Below are positions 1-11,276 of a stretch of DNA of 64,000 bases, in pieces. The position numbers and the translations under genes are program-made. The notes beneath the pieces are model-generated. The model searched no databases, had not been told where the DNA came from, and saw only the letters and a list, made by a program, of their open reading frames with translations. Source of the stretch: Pyricularia pennisetigena (Eukaryota > Ascomycota > Sordariomycetes > Magnaporthales > Pyriculariaceae); the NCBI RefSeq assembly GCF_004337985.1, contig NC_043742.1, positions 2,590,176-2,654,175 on the forward strand, read 5' to 3'. Position 1 is the stretch's first letter, and the number at the start of each line of letters is the position of its first letter.

Positions 1-136
1 GTTTTGTTGTTAAAATTATGAACAAAGACGTAGGATATAAAGCTTTGTGTGTATAAACGCGTATACGTTTTATTTGTTATTTATTTATTTATTCGATGCA
101 GGGTGACTAACAGAATTAGCCCTGCGCTAGCCATGT

Positions 137-355
137 TCACACGTTTTTCGCGGCCAGGATTTCCTCCATTACCCATTCCTCCGCGGTATCGTTATCCAAA
201 TTTAATAAAGTTAGTGACGGGCCGGGTTTAATATCGGTATATATTTGGGACGGCAATAAGTCGTCCGTGGTTTTTTCGATTAATTCCACGTAAAAAATGG
301 GGTGGAATTTACTCGGGACGTTTAACGTAACCGTTAATGGTATATAAATCGCCAT
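137..355 (-). pseudogene. integrase C-terminus and chromodomain remnant
   Basis: The fragment contains HPIFYVELIE followed, about 40 residues later, by EEWVMEEILAAK. In Ty3/gypsy chromoviruses the end of the integrase (HPVFHVSLL-like) is followed by a chromodomain beginning with an E-[WY]-x-V-E-x-I-L motif, so both the order and the spacing fit. Chromodomains of this class are thought to direct insertion to heterochromatin. The fragment has no intact upstream reading frame and is part of the RIP-mutated element. Confidence 0.75.
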
Positions 356-1066
356 AATTGTTTATTTATTCGTTACAAAACTTACTTTTTTATTCGGGCG
401 GTTAGTTTTTACGTTTCGTAAATTGAACAAAATTTTATCCCCTATCTTAAAACGTTCCGCCGGTTTCCATATTTTGTTTGCGTTTTTCTTCGGCATTATT
501 ATGTATAAATCATAACGGCGTGGGCCACGTTTATACCGTTTTTAAAATGCTGCAAAAACAAATTCGCGCGGCTTTTGGGTATGGAACCCGGCCTTCCATT
601 TACTTATATTATCGGGACCGCGTCTATTTCGTCATTAAATAATAATCTATTAAATTAATTCCCGTAATTAACGAATTTGTATTATTTAACGCTAATTAAA
701 CGGCGGGCAAATGCCCGGGCCAGTTTGTTCAATTAAATATTACAACCACCTCTCAATCATGCTGCACCTCTTGATTAATACGCTCCGTACCCCCATCCGT
801 TTTTAAATGGTAGGACGTCGATAATAATTGTAAAATCTTTTTTTATTGGCACAATTCCGACTAAAAACCCCTTACCCAATTTAACCCCCAGTCTAATGTA
901 ATCGCGTTAAAAAACCCTTTAAACCGCTACCAAATAAAAACGAATTTTGCGGCGTGGGTTTTAACCTTTATCGAATTTAGCGCTTTGAATTGGATATATT
1001 TGGAAAATTTATTAATTATAACCATTATATAACGCGGCGTATCGGTATTAAAATTTGGGAAATTTA

Positions 1067-1270
1067 TTATTCAATCGATGGAAATCTATTTCCAAAACCT
1101 GTCCGGTATTGGTAAAAGTTGTAATAGTTCTTATTAACGTCGTTTCGACGGTTTTGTCCTGCGGCAAATCTCGCAATTGCGTATAAATCGTCAGATATAA
1201 TCGGCCATCTCGTCCCAATAATAATTTCGGGCCAAAATCGTAAATATGTTATTTTTACCGCAATAACCAA
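1067..1270 (-). pseudogene. integrase zinc-binding region remnant
   Basis: The minus-strand frame resembles the stretch leading from the HH-CC zinc finger into the integrase core: an aromatic/W-P segment, DDLYAIARF in the place of the usual DDVRRYVRN, then an R/N/K-rich stretch ending near a GLL.PLP-like position. The metal-binding residues are not intact. The assignment rests partly on its correct place between RT and chromodomain, so it is weaker than those two. Confidence 0.5.
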
Positions 1271-2400
1271 TTATTGGGGATTCGTGGGTCCGTTGTAAAA
1301 TTGCCGTAATCGAAAGTTCCCAATCAGGTAATTAGAAGCGGTTTTTATATATTAACGTACCAGAGGCGCTTATTAAATAATCCGTTACTTATACCGTCGT
1401 TTCGGTTTCGAGTGGGAATCGTTTTATATTTTGTTGGACCGCGTCAGGTTTATAAACCTATGCCCGGTCCTTTTCCATTACCTCGTTCCGAAATCCGGCT
1501 ATATAAAATTATTAAAAAATGAATATTCCTTCCGGGACCGCCGGTAATATATTTTATAATAATATTTATAAAATACCGATTATAATTATACGGGATATTA
1601 GGCGTAATACTGTCGTTTTCCTTTTTCCGTTAATTTCGTTCTATTTTCGTTTCGATAACGCGTCGGGGATTATCGCGTATTTTTTTGGTCGGTATTTTAA
1701 AACTTTATTAAATTTGGATAGGATTTCTACCCACCGCATTTTTTATTTTAACATTACCCTCGGTTTCGTAAAATATGCCAATATTTTACAATCCGCAAAA
1801 ATACCAAAAAAAACGACTATCACGTAGTTCTATTTCCCACGCTTATACATATTGGACGACCGCGAGCAATTCCTTATCGTGGATAATATAATTGCGTTAA
1901 ACCGTCGTTAGTTTAACGGAATAAAACGTTACCGGTTTTTGTAACCCGTTTTTTCCCTTTTATACTGATACCCCCCCGATGGCTGCACCGGAATAATCCA
2001 TTTTTAGTTTCGTTTCCGTTTCGTTATTTTACTAGGCTAATATTAACGCCTGTAAAAATGTTTGTTTAAATATTTCGAAAACGGCGTTCCCCTCCGGTAT
2101 CCATTTAAGCGGTATTCCTTTTTTGGTAAGCCCAAATAAGGGCGTCGTTAAATCCGAATATTTATTTCTAAAATTTCGGTAAAAATTGGCGAACCGTAAA
2201 AAACCGCGCAATTTTCGTAACCTCGTCGGGGCCTCCTATTCCCGTATTACGCGTAATTCTTCCAGGTCGGCCTTTACGTTTATATTAAAGTATATAACAA
2301 ACCCAAAATATTTAACGGAAATAATTGCGAACGCGTTTTTATTAAAATCCAACTTTAATTCCGCCTTTTTCAATTTTCCCAGAATATGGGCAATTTTACG

Positions 2401-2740
2401 TCAATAATCCGTTTGAAAACCGGATATATAATTTAAAATATTATCCAAATATATTAATACATAATCGACCAATATATTTCCGAAAACGCCGTTGATATTT
2501 CGTGAAAACGTGGCCGGGGCGCCTGCTAATCCGAGCGGGTACATTAACCATTTAAATAATCCGAATTTTATACGAAAAACGGTAAAATGCTTATCTTTCT
2601 CAGCCACGCGTAGTTTCTGGAAAATGGCACGCACGTTTATTTTGGTAAACTATTTTACCCCGGATAAAAAGCGGAGCGTTTTTTTAATTAATGGTAAAAA
2701 GTACCGGTCCTATATTATAATAGCGTTTAATATTTTATAA
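2401..2740 (-). pseudogene. reverse transcriptase remnant (Ty3/gypsy)
   Basis: On the minus strand the frame reads FRIKFGLFKWLMYPLGL, then APATFSRNINGVF and finally YLDNIL. This matches the RT core of Ty3/gypsy elements (F-x-T-x-x-G-x-[FY]-E-[FW]-x-V-M-P-F-G-L, A-P-A-T-F, Y-L-D-D-I-L). The second catalytic Asp of YLDD is Asn. The open frame ends shortly after, and flanking frames carry many stops. Confidence 0.85.
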
Positions 2741-4013
2741 TCGACGTATAAACGTTATCCCCCAAAAGTTTTCCTAATTATTAAAACCGGGGCCGCGGTT
2801 AATAATACGTTTATTCGGATCCACTTTTATCCATTATATCGACTATTTACCGCCGCAATTCTAGTAATTAATCGCGCGGTATATAGTATAACCGGTTTTA
2901 TGGTAATAGCGGGGATTAACCGTTATTATTTTTTGGATCCGGATATAATAATCCAATTCGCCTTTATACGCGGGTAAAACCAGAGTTTTACCGTTATTAA
3001 ATAAGTTTTCAAAACCTTTTAATTTTTTTAGTAACGTCGCCGGGGGCCCTGCGTTATTTTTATTTAGCGCCGATAAAGTTGAAACCCGGGCTACATTTTA
3101 TAGCGAGGTAAAGGCGAGTTTTATTTATTTATTCATATTGGTTTTTATTTTTCGGGCGGCCGCTAGGAATACGTTGCCTATAACCACCGTAAACTTCCTA
3201 TTTTTTGGGCGCAGGGATAATTCCTGCACGAATAACCTTTTAACGGACCCTATTTTTAATTATCCCTGGTTTGGATTAAATACCATTTTTCGGTGGGTTA
3301 TCCAAAAACATCCCAGGAATAGGTCCTAAATCAATCCCGGGATTATATAAAAAAATATTAGCGCAAACCAACCGTCGATATCCTTATCGCAATCATTTAT
3401 TACCCGTATATCGGTTCGTATTTATCCCGTTACCATGCCCAACCGGCGGACTTATAGTAAAACGATTTTCATTATTCCCAATTTTTCGGTAAAATATTTG
3501 TTTATTACCGGGTAATATTTGTATTTTAAATCCATTTACATAATAATAAATTTCGTTAAATTCGTTAAAACCGGGATGAAAAATAATCGCCCACTTATTA
3601 TAACTTATACTTTTATTAATTATTCTTTTCCGATTTGTATTTATAGAAATATTATGGGAAGGTCAGGGCTCGTCGCGTCGGTTTTCCTTTAAATTAAAAC
3701 TGCGGCCCAAAATTAATTGTTTCCTTTTTCGGGTTTGTTCGACGTTAAGTATATAACCGGCGCGAACTGGTAATTTTAGGCGTAATAAAAAATGGACCCG
3801 CAACGGAGGTAAACTTTTATTTCGCGGCGTCGTTGGAATTTTTCAACGGATATTTATAAAACCCGGTTTTTTTTTATTTCCGCCCAATTGGCGCCTTTTT
3901 CGTTTTTTACCAATGTAGTAATGGCCGCGGTTAACCTTTATCGCTAATACGCCTATTATTATTATACTTTTAAAACCCGTTTAAAAGGAATTTGTAAAAA
4001 AAACGTTCCGTTT

Positions 4014-4793
4014 TTAACCGAAACGCTTATCCAAATCGATGGTTTTTAAATTTTGGGCGATATAGCGGTATATAGGGATAAATGCGTGGTAAAAATCGGA
4101 AACAATACCCTTTTTTACCGACGTTTCCTTCATCCAATTAACGACCCGGAAACGCAAATAATTGGCCCGTATTTCGTCCAAGTATTTGAAACCCCCCGCC
4201 GCCGCAAAAAAAACCTTCAAATTTGGTAAAACGATATGCGAATAATTCGCCGTATTATATACGGAATACTTTTAATTCGGCAAAGGTTTGGGCCTGTTAA
4301 TATAAATCGTCGTACGTGCGCCCCAAATTTTCGATAAAGTTTTCGTTATTATACCCTTTTCCCGTATTCTTTATTTCGTAAAAAAACGGACCATATTTTA
4401 TATTGTCGCGGTAAAATTGGATTATATATATTCGAATTAATTGCGCGGATTTCCGATCAATTCCGCGTCGCGTGTTAGTTCATACGAAATAATTTATCTC
4501 CAAATTATAAACGCGGCCGGTACGCCGTCCTACGGTGGGGGTTACGTAAAAATTCCCTTTTAGGACGTTATTTTTGCGCGATCGCGGTTGCGTTCGGGGA
4601 TTGCAATTGCATTTAAACGATACGTTCCTCCAATATCGCAATATTTGCGACCAGGTTTTGGTAAAAATCGTGGCTTTCCCCTCCCGGGCCCGGCCTTAGA
4701 TTGGCCCTTATCGTATTTGAATAAACGTTGGTAAATATTATAAAATAAATTGACGGCCTCGGGACCGTTAAATATTTTTAGTTTTATTATCAC
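4014..4793 (-). pseudogene. probable gag remnant
   Basis: Two minus-strand fragments (4014-4220 and 4560-4793) lie upstream of the RT in element orientation, where gag belongs. The upper one has an FNGPEAVNLFYN segment like the capsid start (F-x-G-D/P-...-L-x-x-F). The lower one has alternating charged and hydrophobic residues, including YLDEIRANYLRFRVVNWM. The zinc knuckle is not visible. The call is mostly positional. Confidence 0.4.
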
Positions 4794-4800
4794 TAACGTT

Positions 4801-5760
4801 AAAAGGAAAAGGAAAAAAAGGTATATATGTCCGGGTCGTGGTAATATTTTTCCCTTTTATATATTATCCCTGACCCGCTCCCGTATTTTATCACGTGATA
4901 CGTGCCTTTGGCACAAATCCATAACATTCCTTTGGAATAACGTTTTCCGGATTTTTAATTTTTAGCTCCGTCGCTTGGAAATTTTAATTATTGGGTAATA
5001 AAATTATTTGTATAAAGAATTTGTAATTCCAATTTACCGTTTTGGTAAGTCGTTAACCGTTTTTTCCATTTCCTTTCCCCGGTAAAATAATTTTATAAAA
5101 TTCCAAATTTGTTTTTAAAACTTTTTGCATTAAAGGATTTTAACTTATAAAATGGGTTCCAATCCATTTTTTCGAAATCTTTTTAGTACGTGGTTAACAG
5201 AGTTTTTCCGCGTTCGTCCTTTTTGAATCGGTTAAATATTTTAAAAATCCATATTTTTTTCGAATTATTAATGTTTTTTCCGGGCTTTCCGGGAGTTCGT
5301 GGGAAGGTTTATACAGGATTTCCGCGTTGATTCGTTCTTATACTAGTGAAGGTAGTTGGAATTTTAACAATATATTGTCGAGGAGGGTTTTGTACCCTGT
5401 TATGGCGTTTATCGTTAACCTGGGAGCCGGTTTTTGCGTTTATTTTGTTGTATTTTGTCCAGTAATACACGTTTTTGTTATTATTTGTTAAATTATAAGG
5501 TAATTTGTTTGAATAGTGAAATTTAAAATCCTTAAAACATTGGTAAAATAACGGTTATAATTTCTTTTTTTTACGTAACGCTTTATCACAGCGTTGCCCG
5601 TTCGGTAAGAAATTCCTGACGGGTTAGGACGGTTTTTTCAAACTTTACTTAGGATATCCTATTGGTCCTAAATATTTATAAAATAACGATATTAGCATTT
5701 AATCCCTTTATTTTGCTTTTTTATATTACTTAAATAATATTAATTAATGTTAATAGGTGC
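4801..5760. other. AT-rich interval between two repeat elements
   Basis: About 960 bp of AT-rich sequence in the same RIP-like state as its surroundings. There are no frames of note. It should hold the 5' end or LTR of the minus-strand retrotransposon, but I found no second LTR copy in the window with which to delimit one. Confidence 0.5.
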
Positions 5761-6314
5761 TAATTATATGCGTTATTTAGCATGTAATGGGTCCACCTTT
5801 ATTTGTATATAAGCCACAATAGATAGTGCCGAAGTGGGGTTGTCGGGGTTGTCGGATTATCCGTTATATTTTGTGTATTGCAGGAGTTGCGATTTAAACT
5901 ATTAACGAATGGGGTTTACCCTATACCGGGTTTAACACCCGCCCTGCACTTACGAGTCAGCTACCCTGTACCGGGTTGAGATTTTCACCAAATTAGCAAA
6001 TTAGTGTAAACCCAGAGATGGTTTGTATGGAAATGAGGGTGTTTTTTAACAGCGCATACAAAATAATTCTTCGGAAAATCTTGTGCGGCACCGGAACGCT
6101 TTCAGGGGTGCGGACCCCCACTTCGATGTCGGAGAGTATATAAGGGAGATAAAGCAAAATCTCCCCCACTAATAAATCGAAATTATTAGTCCCAAAATTT
6201 AGTGGATAATTAGTGCATTTAAACCATGTATTTATAGGCTTTTACAACGCAACTAGCACCACGCCGCACCTAGGTTAATGCCTAAACCCTTGTTAATAAC
6301 CCATATTGTTAATT
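5761..6314 (+). repeat. left arm of the long inverted repeat
   Basis: This arm begins TAATTATATGCGTTATTTAG and ends near CCCATATTGTTAATTA. It pairs with 6764-7327. Shared landmarks in order are the GTTGTCGG tract, the GGGTTTACCCT.TACCGGG tract, a GGAGATAAAGCAAAAT block and CACGCCGCACCTAGG. Confidence 0.85.
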
Positions 6315-6763
6315 ATGCCGCTGTTTAATTGGCTGCGCGCATGAAAAATGCAGCCGACTGCACTTAACGTGCGGTCGCAGGGCCTTTATAAGGCCTGTTC
6401 TTAACACATATTGTTAATAAAACCCATTGCCGTTTGCATCGAAATTCCCAAAAGTTTTTAAAATAGCGAAAACTCCGTTATTTGCCAAAATTACAGGTAA
6501 AAAAACTTCGCTGAACTATCGGTAAAACACTCCTTAAAACTGCTGGAAAAACTTCACCGCAATTAACTATTATTGCCAATTCGTCGTTTTCGTTTTCGTT
6601 TGCGGATTCGACTTCTTTTTCGTTTTTTTTTATTTAACAATTATAGCAAAAATAATCTTAAAAACGGAAAGGAAAAACAGGATTAAAAACTGGAAAGCAG
6701 TAGGATAACCAGGTTAATTTTATTAATACTAATACGGATATAAAAAATATAAATCAAGTTATT

Positions 6764-7327
6764 ACTAATAATATGGGTTACTAACAGGGGTTTAAGCATT
6801 AGCCTAGGTGCGGCGTGGTACTAGTTACGCTATAAATACCTGTATGACAGGGCTTAAATGCACTAAATTGCTTATTAAAATGGTTTATTAATTTTGGGAT
6901 TAATAATTTAAATCCTTCAGTGGGGGAAATTTTGCTTTATCTCCCTTGAATATTTTCCGACATTGAAATGGGGATCCCCACCCTTGAAAACGTTCCCGTA
7001 CCGCACACGATTTTCCGAAAAATTATTTTGTATACGTTGTTAAAAAAACACCTTCATTTCCATATACACCATTTTTAAAGTCGTACTAATTTGTTATTTT
7101 GGTGAAAATTTCAACCCGATACCGGGTAGCTGATTCGTAGGTGCAGGATGGGTGTTAAACCCGGTACAGGGTAAACCCCATTCGCTAACCTTTTAAATCG
7201 CAATTCCTGCAACACAAAATATAACGGAAAATCCGACAACCCCGACAGTCCCATTTCGGCACTATTTACTGTGGCTCATATACAAATAAAACTGGACCCA
7301 TTACATGCTAAATAACGCATATAATTA
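6764..7327 (-). repeat. right arm of the long inverted repeat
   Basis: This is the reverse-complement counterpart of 5761-6314. It has a short insertion relative to the left arm near its inner end (about 6835-6880). Like the left arm, it has lost many G and C positions by transition. Confidence 0.85.
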
Positions 7328-7529
7328 ACAGTTATATAAGGAATAAAATAATAGGTTTGAAAAAAGGGATAATTATTTAGGATAATTACCATAATTCCCT
7401 TTCCATTGTATTACGTTATTTTTAGTTTTAACACCTGCTAAGCGATGGTTATATTAATGGATATTCTTTATTTATCAAATATTTATCCTAATTCCAACAA
7501 ATTCGTTTTTTTTATATTGTTATTCCTTT

Positions 7530-8537
7530 TTAATCGCCCCAGCACGAAAACCCGCGGGCTACCCAATTCGGGTCAAGCCCGCCAGCCCGCGGGCCATTAC
7601 GGGCCTCCGCCAAAAGCCCATGGGTTGGCGGGTCGGGCTGGGCTAAACCTGTTTTCGGGTTTTGGCAGGCCTTACCCTGCACTCGGATAGAAGTATTGCG
7701 CCTGATATATTTTGGCATGTCGGCGTACAACTCGGGCGCCGGAGCCAGCAGGCTGGTCCATCCCTCTGGTACGAGATGGCCTTCACGCTCCCGCCTCCAA
7801 CAGAAGATGGTCTGATCGTTGGATACCCGGACAATCTCTTCTTGCAGCCGAAGAAAGGCCCTCCGCCCCCCTTCTCCATACAGCAGAGGCATGTTGATCT
7901 CAAATATTCCGAGCATGCAGTAGGCCTTGTCCTCCGGCTTGCTTGTCTCTCGGCGGGCGATCCAGCTCATCTTGGTAGCCACTGTGGGCTGTGCTCGAGT
8001 GTTAAGCCATATGTCCTCGCTGTCAGGGGATTCGGACTTCAGATGGTCCCATTCGATCCCTGTAGCTTGAAAAATATCACCCCTCAGATCTGACTTGGTG
8101 CCCAAAAATTTCCAATTCTTGTTGTAAAAGGCTACAACTTTTGGGGCGATGAGTTCCTGGAGCGTCCAACCCCGCGTGAACCAGTTACTCTCTTCGATAG
8201 ATACGTCGGGAACGTCTCGAAGGAATGCGTAGCAAATTTGAGATGCTTGATACCACATATACATGGAATCGATAGCCTCCGAAAGCTCTGACGAGTTGTT
8301 CTGGTCAATTCAGATGGTGTCAACCCAGAGCCATTTGTGTCCGCCCTTGACAGCCTGTTCGCAGGCATGCAGAATCTTGCGTGCCCCATTTCCCTCGCGT
8401 ATTTCACCCCGCCCCGGGTTCCATGTATGTAGGGTTGGCTCCTTATCGCCCCATGTGTGCGACAGGATAGCATATTCCGGTATATTGCGACCGAAAAACT
8501 CTTGGATATTCAAACTCTTCGTCTCAATGAGGCGCAT
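7530..8537 (-). pseudogene. HET-domain (heterokaryon incompatibility) pseudogene
   Basis: The start (8535-8537) gives MRLIETKSLNIQEFF, then YAILSHTWGD, the usual beginning of fungal HET proteins. After WLWVDTI a TGA at 8310-8312 interrupts the frame. The same frame then continues as IDQNNSSELSEAIDSMYMWY and RGWTLQELIAP, with a later KAYCMLGIF, all standard HET-domain blocks. The stop lies where most family members have a Cys before I-D, and no frameshift is involved. Past residue ~285 the frame runs into a GC-rich repeat and ends at 7530, so the C-terminus is foreign. HET domains act in non-self recognition and programmed cell death. A selenocysteine or read-through reading has no support here. 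Confidence 0.85.
7535..7679. repeat. GC-rich repeat end, possibly a hAT-type terminus
   Basis: A sharply GC-rich block (CCCGCGGGC, GCCCGCCAGCCCG and similar runs) sits between RIP-mutated AT-rich DNA and the broken end of the HET gene. Read on the minus strand from 7679 it begins CAGGGTAAGGCCTGCC and goes on with AAACCCG and GCCCGACCCG motifs. hAT-family terminal repeats commonly start with CAG and can carry such CCCG-rich subterminal repeats. HET homology stops close to this point. The other terminus and an 8-bp target duplication were not found, so the class is an inference. Confidence 0.4.
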
Positions 8538-11276
8538 TGTGGCGCTCGAGTTGGATTCGCTGGAATTGTCAATTATCTTCCATCGCAGTACAGACGATAA
8601 GGGCGAGGAACAGTGATCAAATGAGGAGCTGCGTAAGTGGGGTGAGTACCTTGCCTTTGTTGGAGTTAGTTAGTGCCTTTGGGCGGTCCAATCTCGGTCA
8701 GGCTTGGTATTCCGGTGGTCTCAGTTGTTACCATATCCTGCTTCTCAAGCCCAAGCAGGTGGCATTTTTGTTTGGAAGGCCGCAGCAGCCGTCGCAAGCT
8801 CTAAGAGGCTGAAGGAGTCCCATTTGTAGGGTTGATGGTCGTTTTCGTCCTGGCCAGATACTAATTTTGCAAATTGGGAGATGAATATTGTGCTTAGCCT
8901 AAGGCCGTCCGTTTTTGGAAGCTGCGGATCCCAAAATCAAAGATTTTACTCCTCGTACCAATTGGGCGAAGGCCGAACTCGTGCTCAGTTGGATGACCAC
9001 TTTTGCTATAGTAAGTTCTTTTTTTTTTCTTTTTTTGCCAGCTGCCCCACTAGACCGTTGGCATCCATAGAACAGCATGCCAAAATTTTGAAATCTGCCC
9101 TCTCTCTATTATTTCTTTCTCTTGATATATCACCGAAGTAGCTTTCATGTAAAATTGGATGACGCGAATACTCTGGTCGTAACCCCTTGTAAGTAACCCT
9201 TTCTAGTATTTATAAAGCTCTTTGTGTATTAGCATGGCAAGTTAGCACAGTTCTTGTTACTGCAGAGGTGCGAACGCTCAAGCAGAAGTATATAGTAGAA
9301 GGAATGTTATAACTCAGATTGCCGTATTCGGAGTCTCGGAATATTGGTTGACGAAATATGGACATTTCCATCGTGGAATAAGATTGGTTATTTTCAGATA
9401 CAATAATATGCAGATGCTATTGAGGACTAACAGGAAAAACCTAATACACATACTAAGAGTCTCAAATACCATATAGCTTGTAAGAAATATGCTTTGCCAA
9501 GCATTTCGACAAAAAAGGTTACATTTAGGTTGAGACTTTAATCTTTTCATATACTCAAAACCCATCTATCAGCCCATCATAAACAAAAGAGAACCATTGT
9601 AATCCAACTTTTCCATGATCCAATTCCATCTAAGCCGATGTTGCTGCGCTTTGCATAATTATTACTTCATATGAGAGCCGTCCTGCTGAGTTGAACTTAC
9701 CTGTCTTCAGGTGTCGGAACTACGAGACGCATGATCTGAAATCGGCTTTGGCATGCGTTTTCTCGGTGACCGTACGACCAGGGTTCTTGGAGGCATGCCA
9801 TACGAAACCTGCGTATGGACTCGTCCTAGATTGTAGGTAGTCCAGTTTTACCTTCAAATCAACATGTTGCTAGACGATCTCACCCATCCTGCCTCATTCC
9901 CCCGAGCTCTCAACCCGCAGGGCAAACTGATAGAGGATGGAGCCGCTACCACCAGCAACAACACAAGTCACCTACACTGCCATTCCAACCGTCAAGCCTT
10001 TACATTTTGCTTGCAGACAAAGGCGCGGTTCGTGCCTGTGCTCCAGATGCTACTGAGGTAGACCAGGGCCTGCAAATTCCCAGCGAAGAGCCGCGTCCCG
10101 AAGCGGAGGTAAACTCGGCTTAGTCGCTCAGTTGTCATCACAATGCCAACTGTAAATTAGTCAAGAATGCGGACGATCGGAAACCGGGTCCAGTTCTTTG
10201 ATAGCAGCACTGGAGAAACTAGTCATCCTGGGGTGCTCTGTATCATAACGATCAATGTCTTTGATAACATCCTCACCTGGATCCGCTATTATTCAAACGA
10301 TTATTAGACAAGTAAATGGTTTCGAAGCTACGGAGCACGACAAGAGGTTCAGACAAGTTACATATATCCAATGAGCCTTCTATTTCTGTCACGTTATGAA
10401 GTTCAGTTTTGAATGTAGTCCCGCCTAAGGCATCTTTTTGCGTTATGCTCCAGTTCACGATGCTGCGTCGTCTTGTGGGGCAAGATGTAGCCCCCCCATC
10501 GCCTTGCAGCTCACCGAAGTGGCGCAATAAACCCAAAGGGCTTCAAGCGAATTCGCAAAGGCGGGATGGCCGTACGCATGGCTATGACTGATGAAGCGGA
10601 ATTTGTGTGTGGTGGCCGAAGAAGAAAATACGCTATGCTGCCCACGGTTTCATCATCGCAAATAGCACATTGCTAGCACTAAATTGAAAGGCGTTAATGC
10701 AAGGGTGTTCCAGTAACAAGATTCCACAACAACGGTCCCACGCTTGTGAGGTATAATCTGTACTGCAGCAGAGTTGAACGCAAGAAGAAAGTTCGATCAC
10801 TTTAAGCGATGACATATGTACTCGAAATGGTAGGATACAACAGTTTGACGCCATCAGTCTCCGCAATGGCAAGACAAGAAAATACCCAGGATATACCCGG
10901 TCGAACTTCCTGTTTTGAGGGGCTCTATCGGATGGCGTTAGGGTGCAACGGTAGGTTCCCCGCATCCGGTTCGCGGTCTGTGGAGATCCGTGATGGAGGG
11001 AGGGCCAGTTCAACGGCTCGCCAATCAGAGTCAGGATCAGCAAAGCCGATGTCGTTCTTGGGGTCGAATGCATGCGACAATATCGATGGTGTGATTGTTT
11101 ATGCCATCATCTACAATGTTAATTTCAATCCTCCGATGTTGACAAATCTTCAAGAATAGGGTGCAAAGCATATACACTTGGAACAAAGAATAACAAGAAA
11201 ATACGACCAGGTCACCAAAGAGGAGACGAAGAGTATATTAATATTAAGCTAACAATAGGCTTACAGAAACAAAGTG
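8538..11276. other. intergenic, no gene recognised
   Basis: About 2.7 kb with only short frames (under 150 codons) of unremarkable composition on both strands. Frames at 9864-10061, 10273-10536 and 10633-11073 were read and resemble no family I know. A polypyrimidine run lies near 9005-9030. Base composition is normal again, so the RIP-affected zone ends near 7.5 kb. Confidence 0.5.

Larger units (their letters stand above)
130..4800 (-). mobile_element. RIP-degraded Ty3/gypsy (chromovirus-like) retrotransposon
   Basis: Fragments read on the minus strand fall in the order expected of a Ty3/gypsy element: gag-like (about 4.0-4.8 kb), reverse transcriptase (2.4-2.74 kb), integrase zinc-binding region (1.07-1.27 kb), and integrase C-terminus plus chromodomain (0.14-0.36 kb). 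All are broken by stops and none could be expressed. The sequence is AT-rich with many TpA steps, few CpA/TpG and CpG largely kept, which is the signature of repeat-induced point mutation. The RT active-site motif reads YLDN instead of YLDD, a change one G-to-A transition explains. The limits are approximate: the 3' LTR would lie at or beyond the left edge, and I could not delimit the 5' LTR. Confidence 0.85.
5761..7327. mobile_element. non-autonomous element with ~555-565 bp inverted repeats
   Basis: The left arm (5761-6314) and the reverse complement of the right arm (6764-7327) run in parallel over their full length, both starting TAATTATATGCG and continuing through the same ordered landmarks. 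Identity is roughly 85% by eye. Most differences are C/T or G/A, as expected if the copies were mutated by RIP. The spacer of about 450 bp (6315-6763) has no open frame and no transposase. This fits a foldback or long-TIR DNA element that depends on another element. Two solo LTRs in inverted orientation are an alternative. No clear target-site duplication was found. Confidence 0.8.

Noticed and set aside
1519..2740. Plus-strand open frames in the AT-rich repeat
   Set aside because: They run opposite the minus-strand retrotransposon remnants and have Asn/Ile/Phe/Tyr-rich composition from AT bias.
8310..8312. Possible selenocysteine or programmed read-through at the HET stop
   Set aside because: Ascomycetes lack the selenocysteine system, and no read-through context is apparent. 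A plain nonsense mutation is simpler, since the gene is also truncated.
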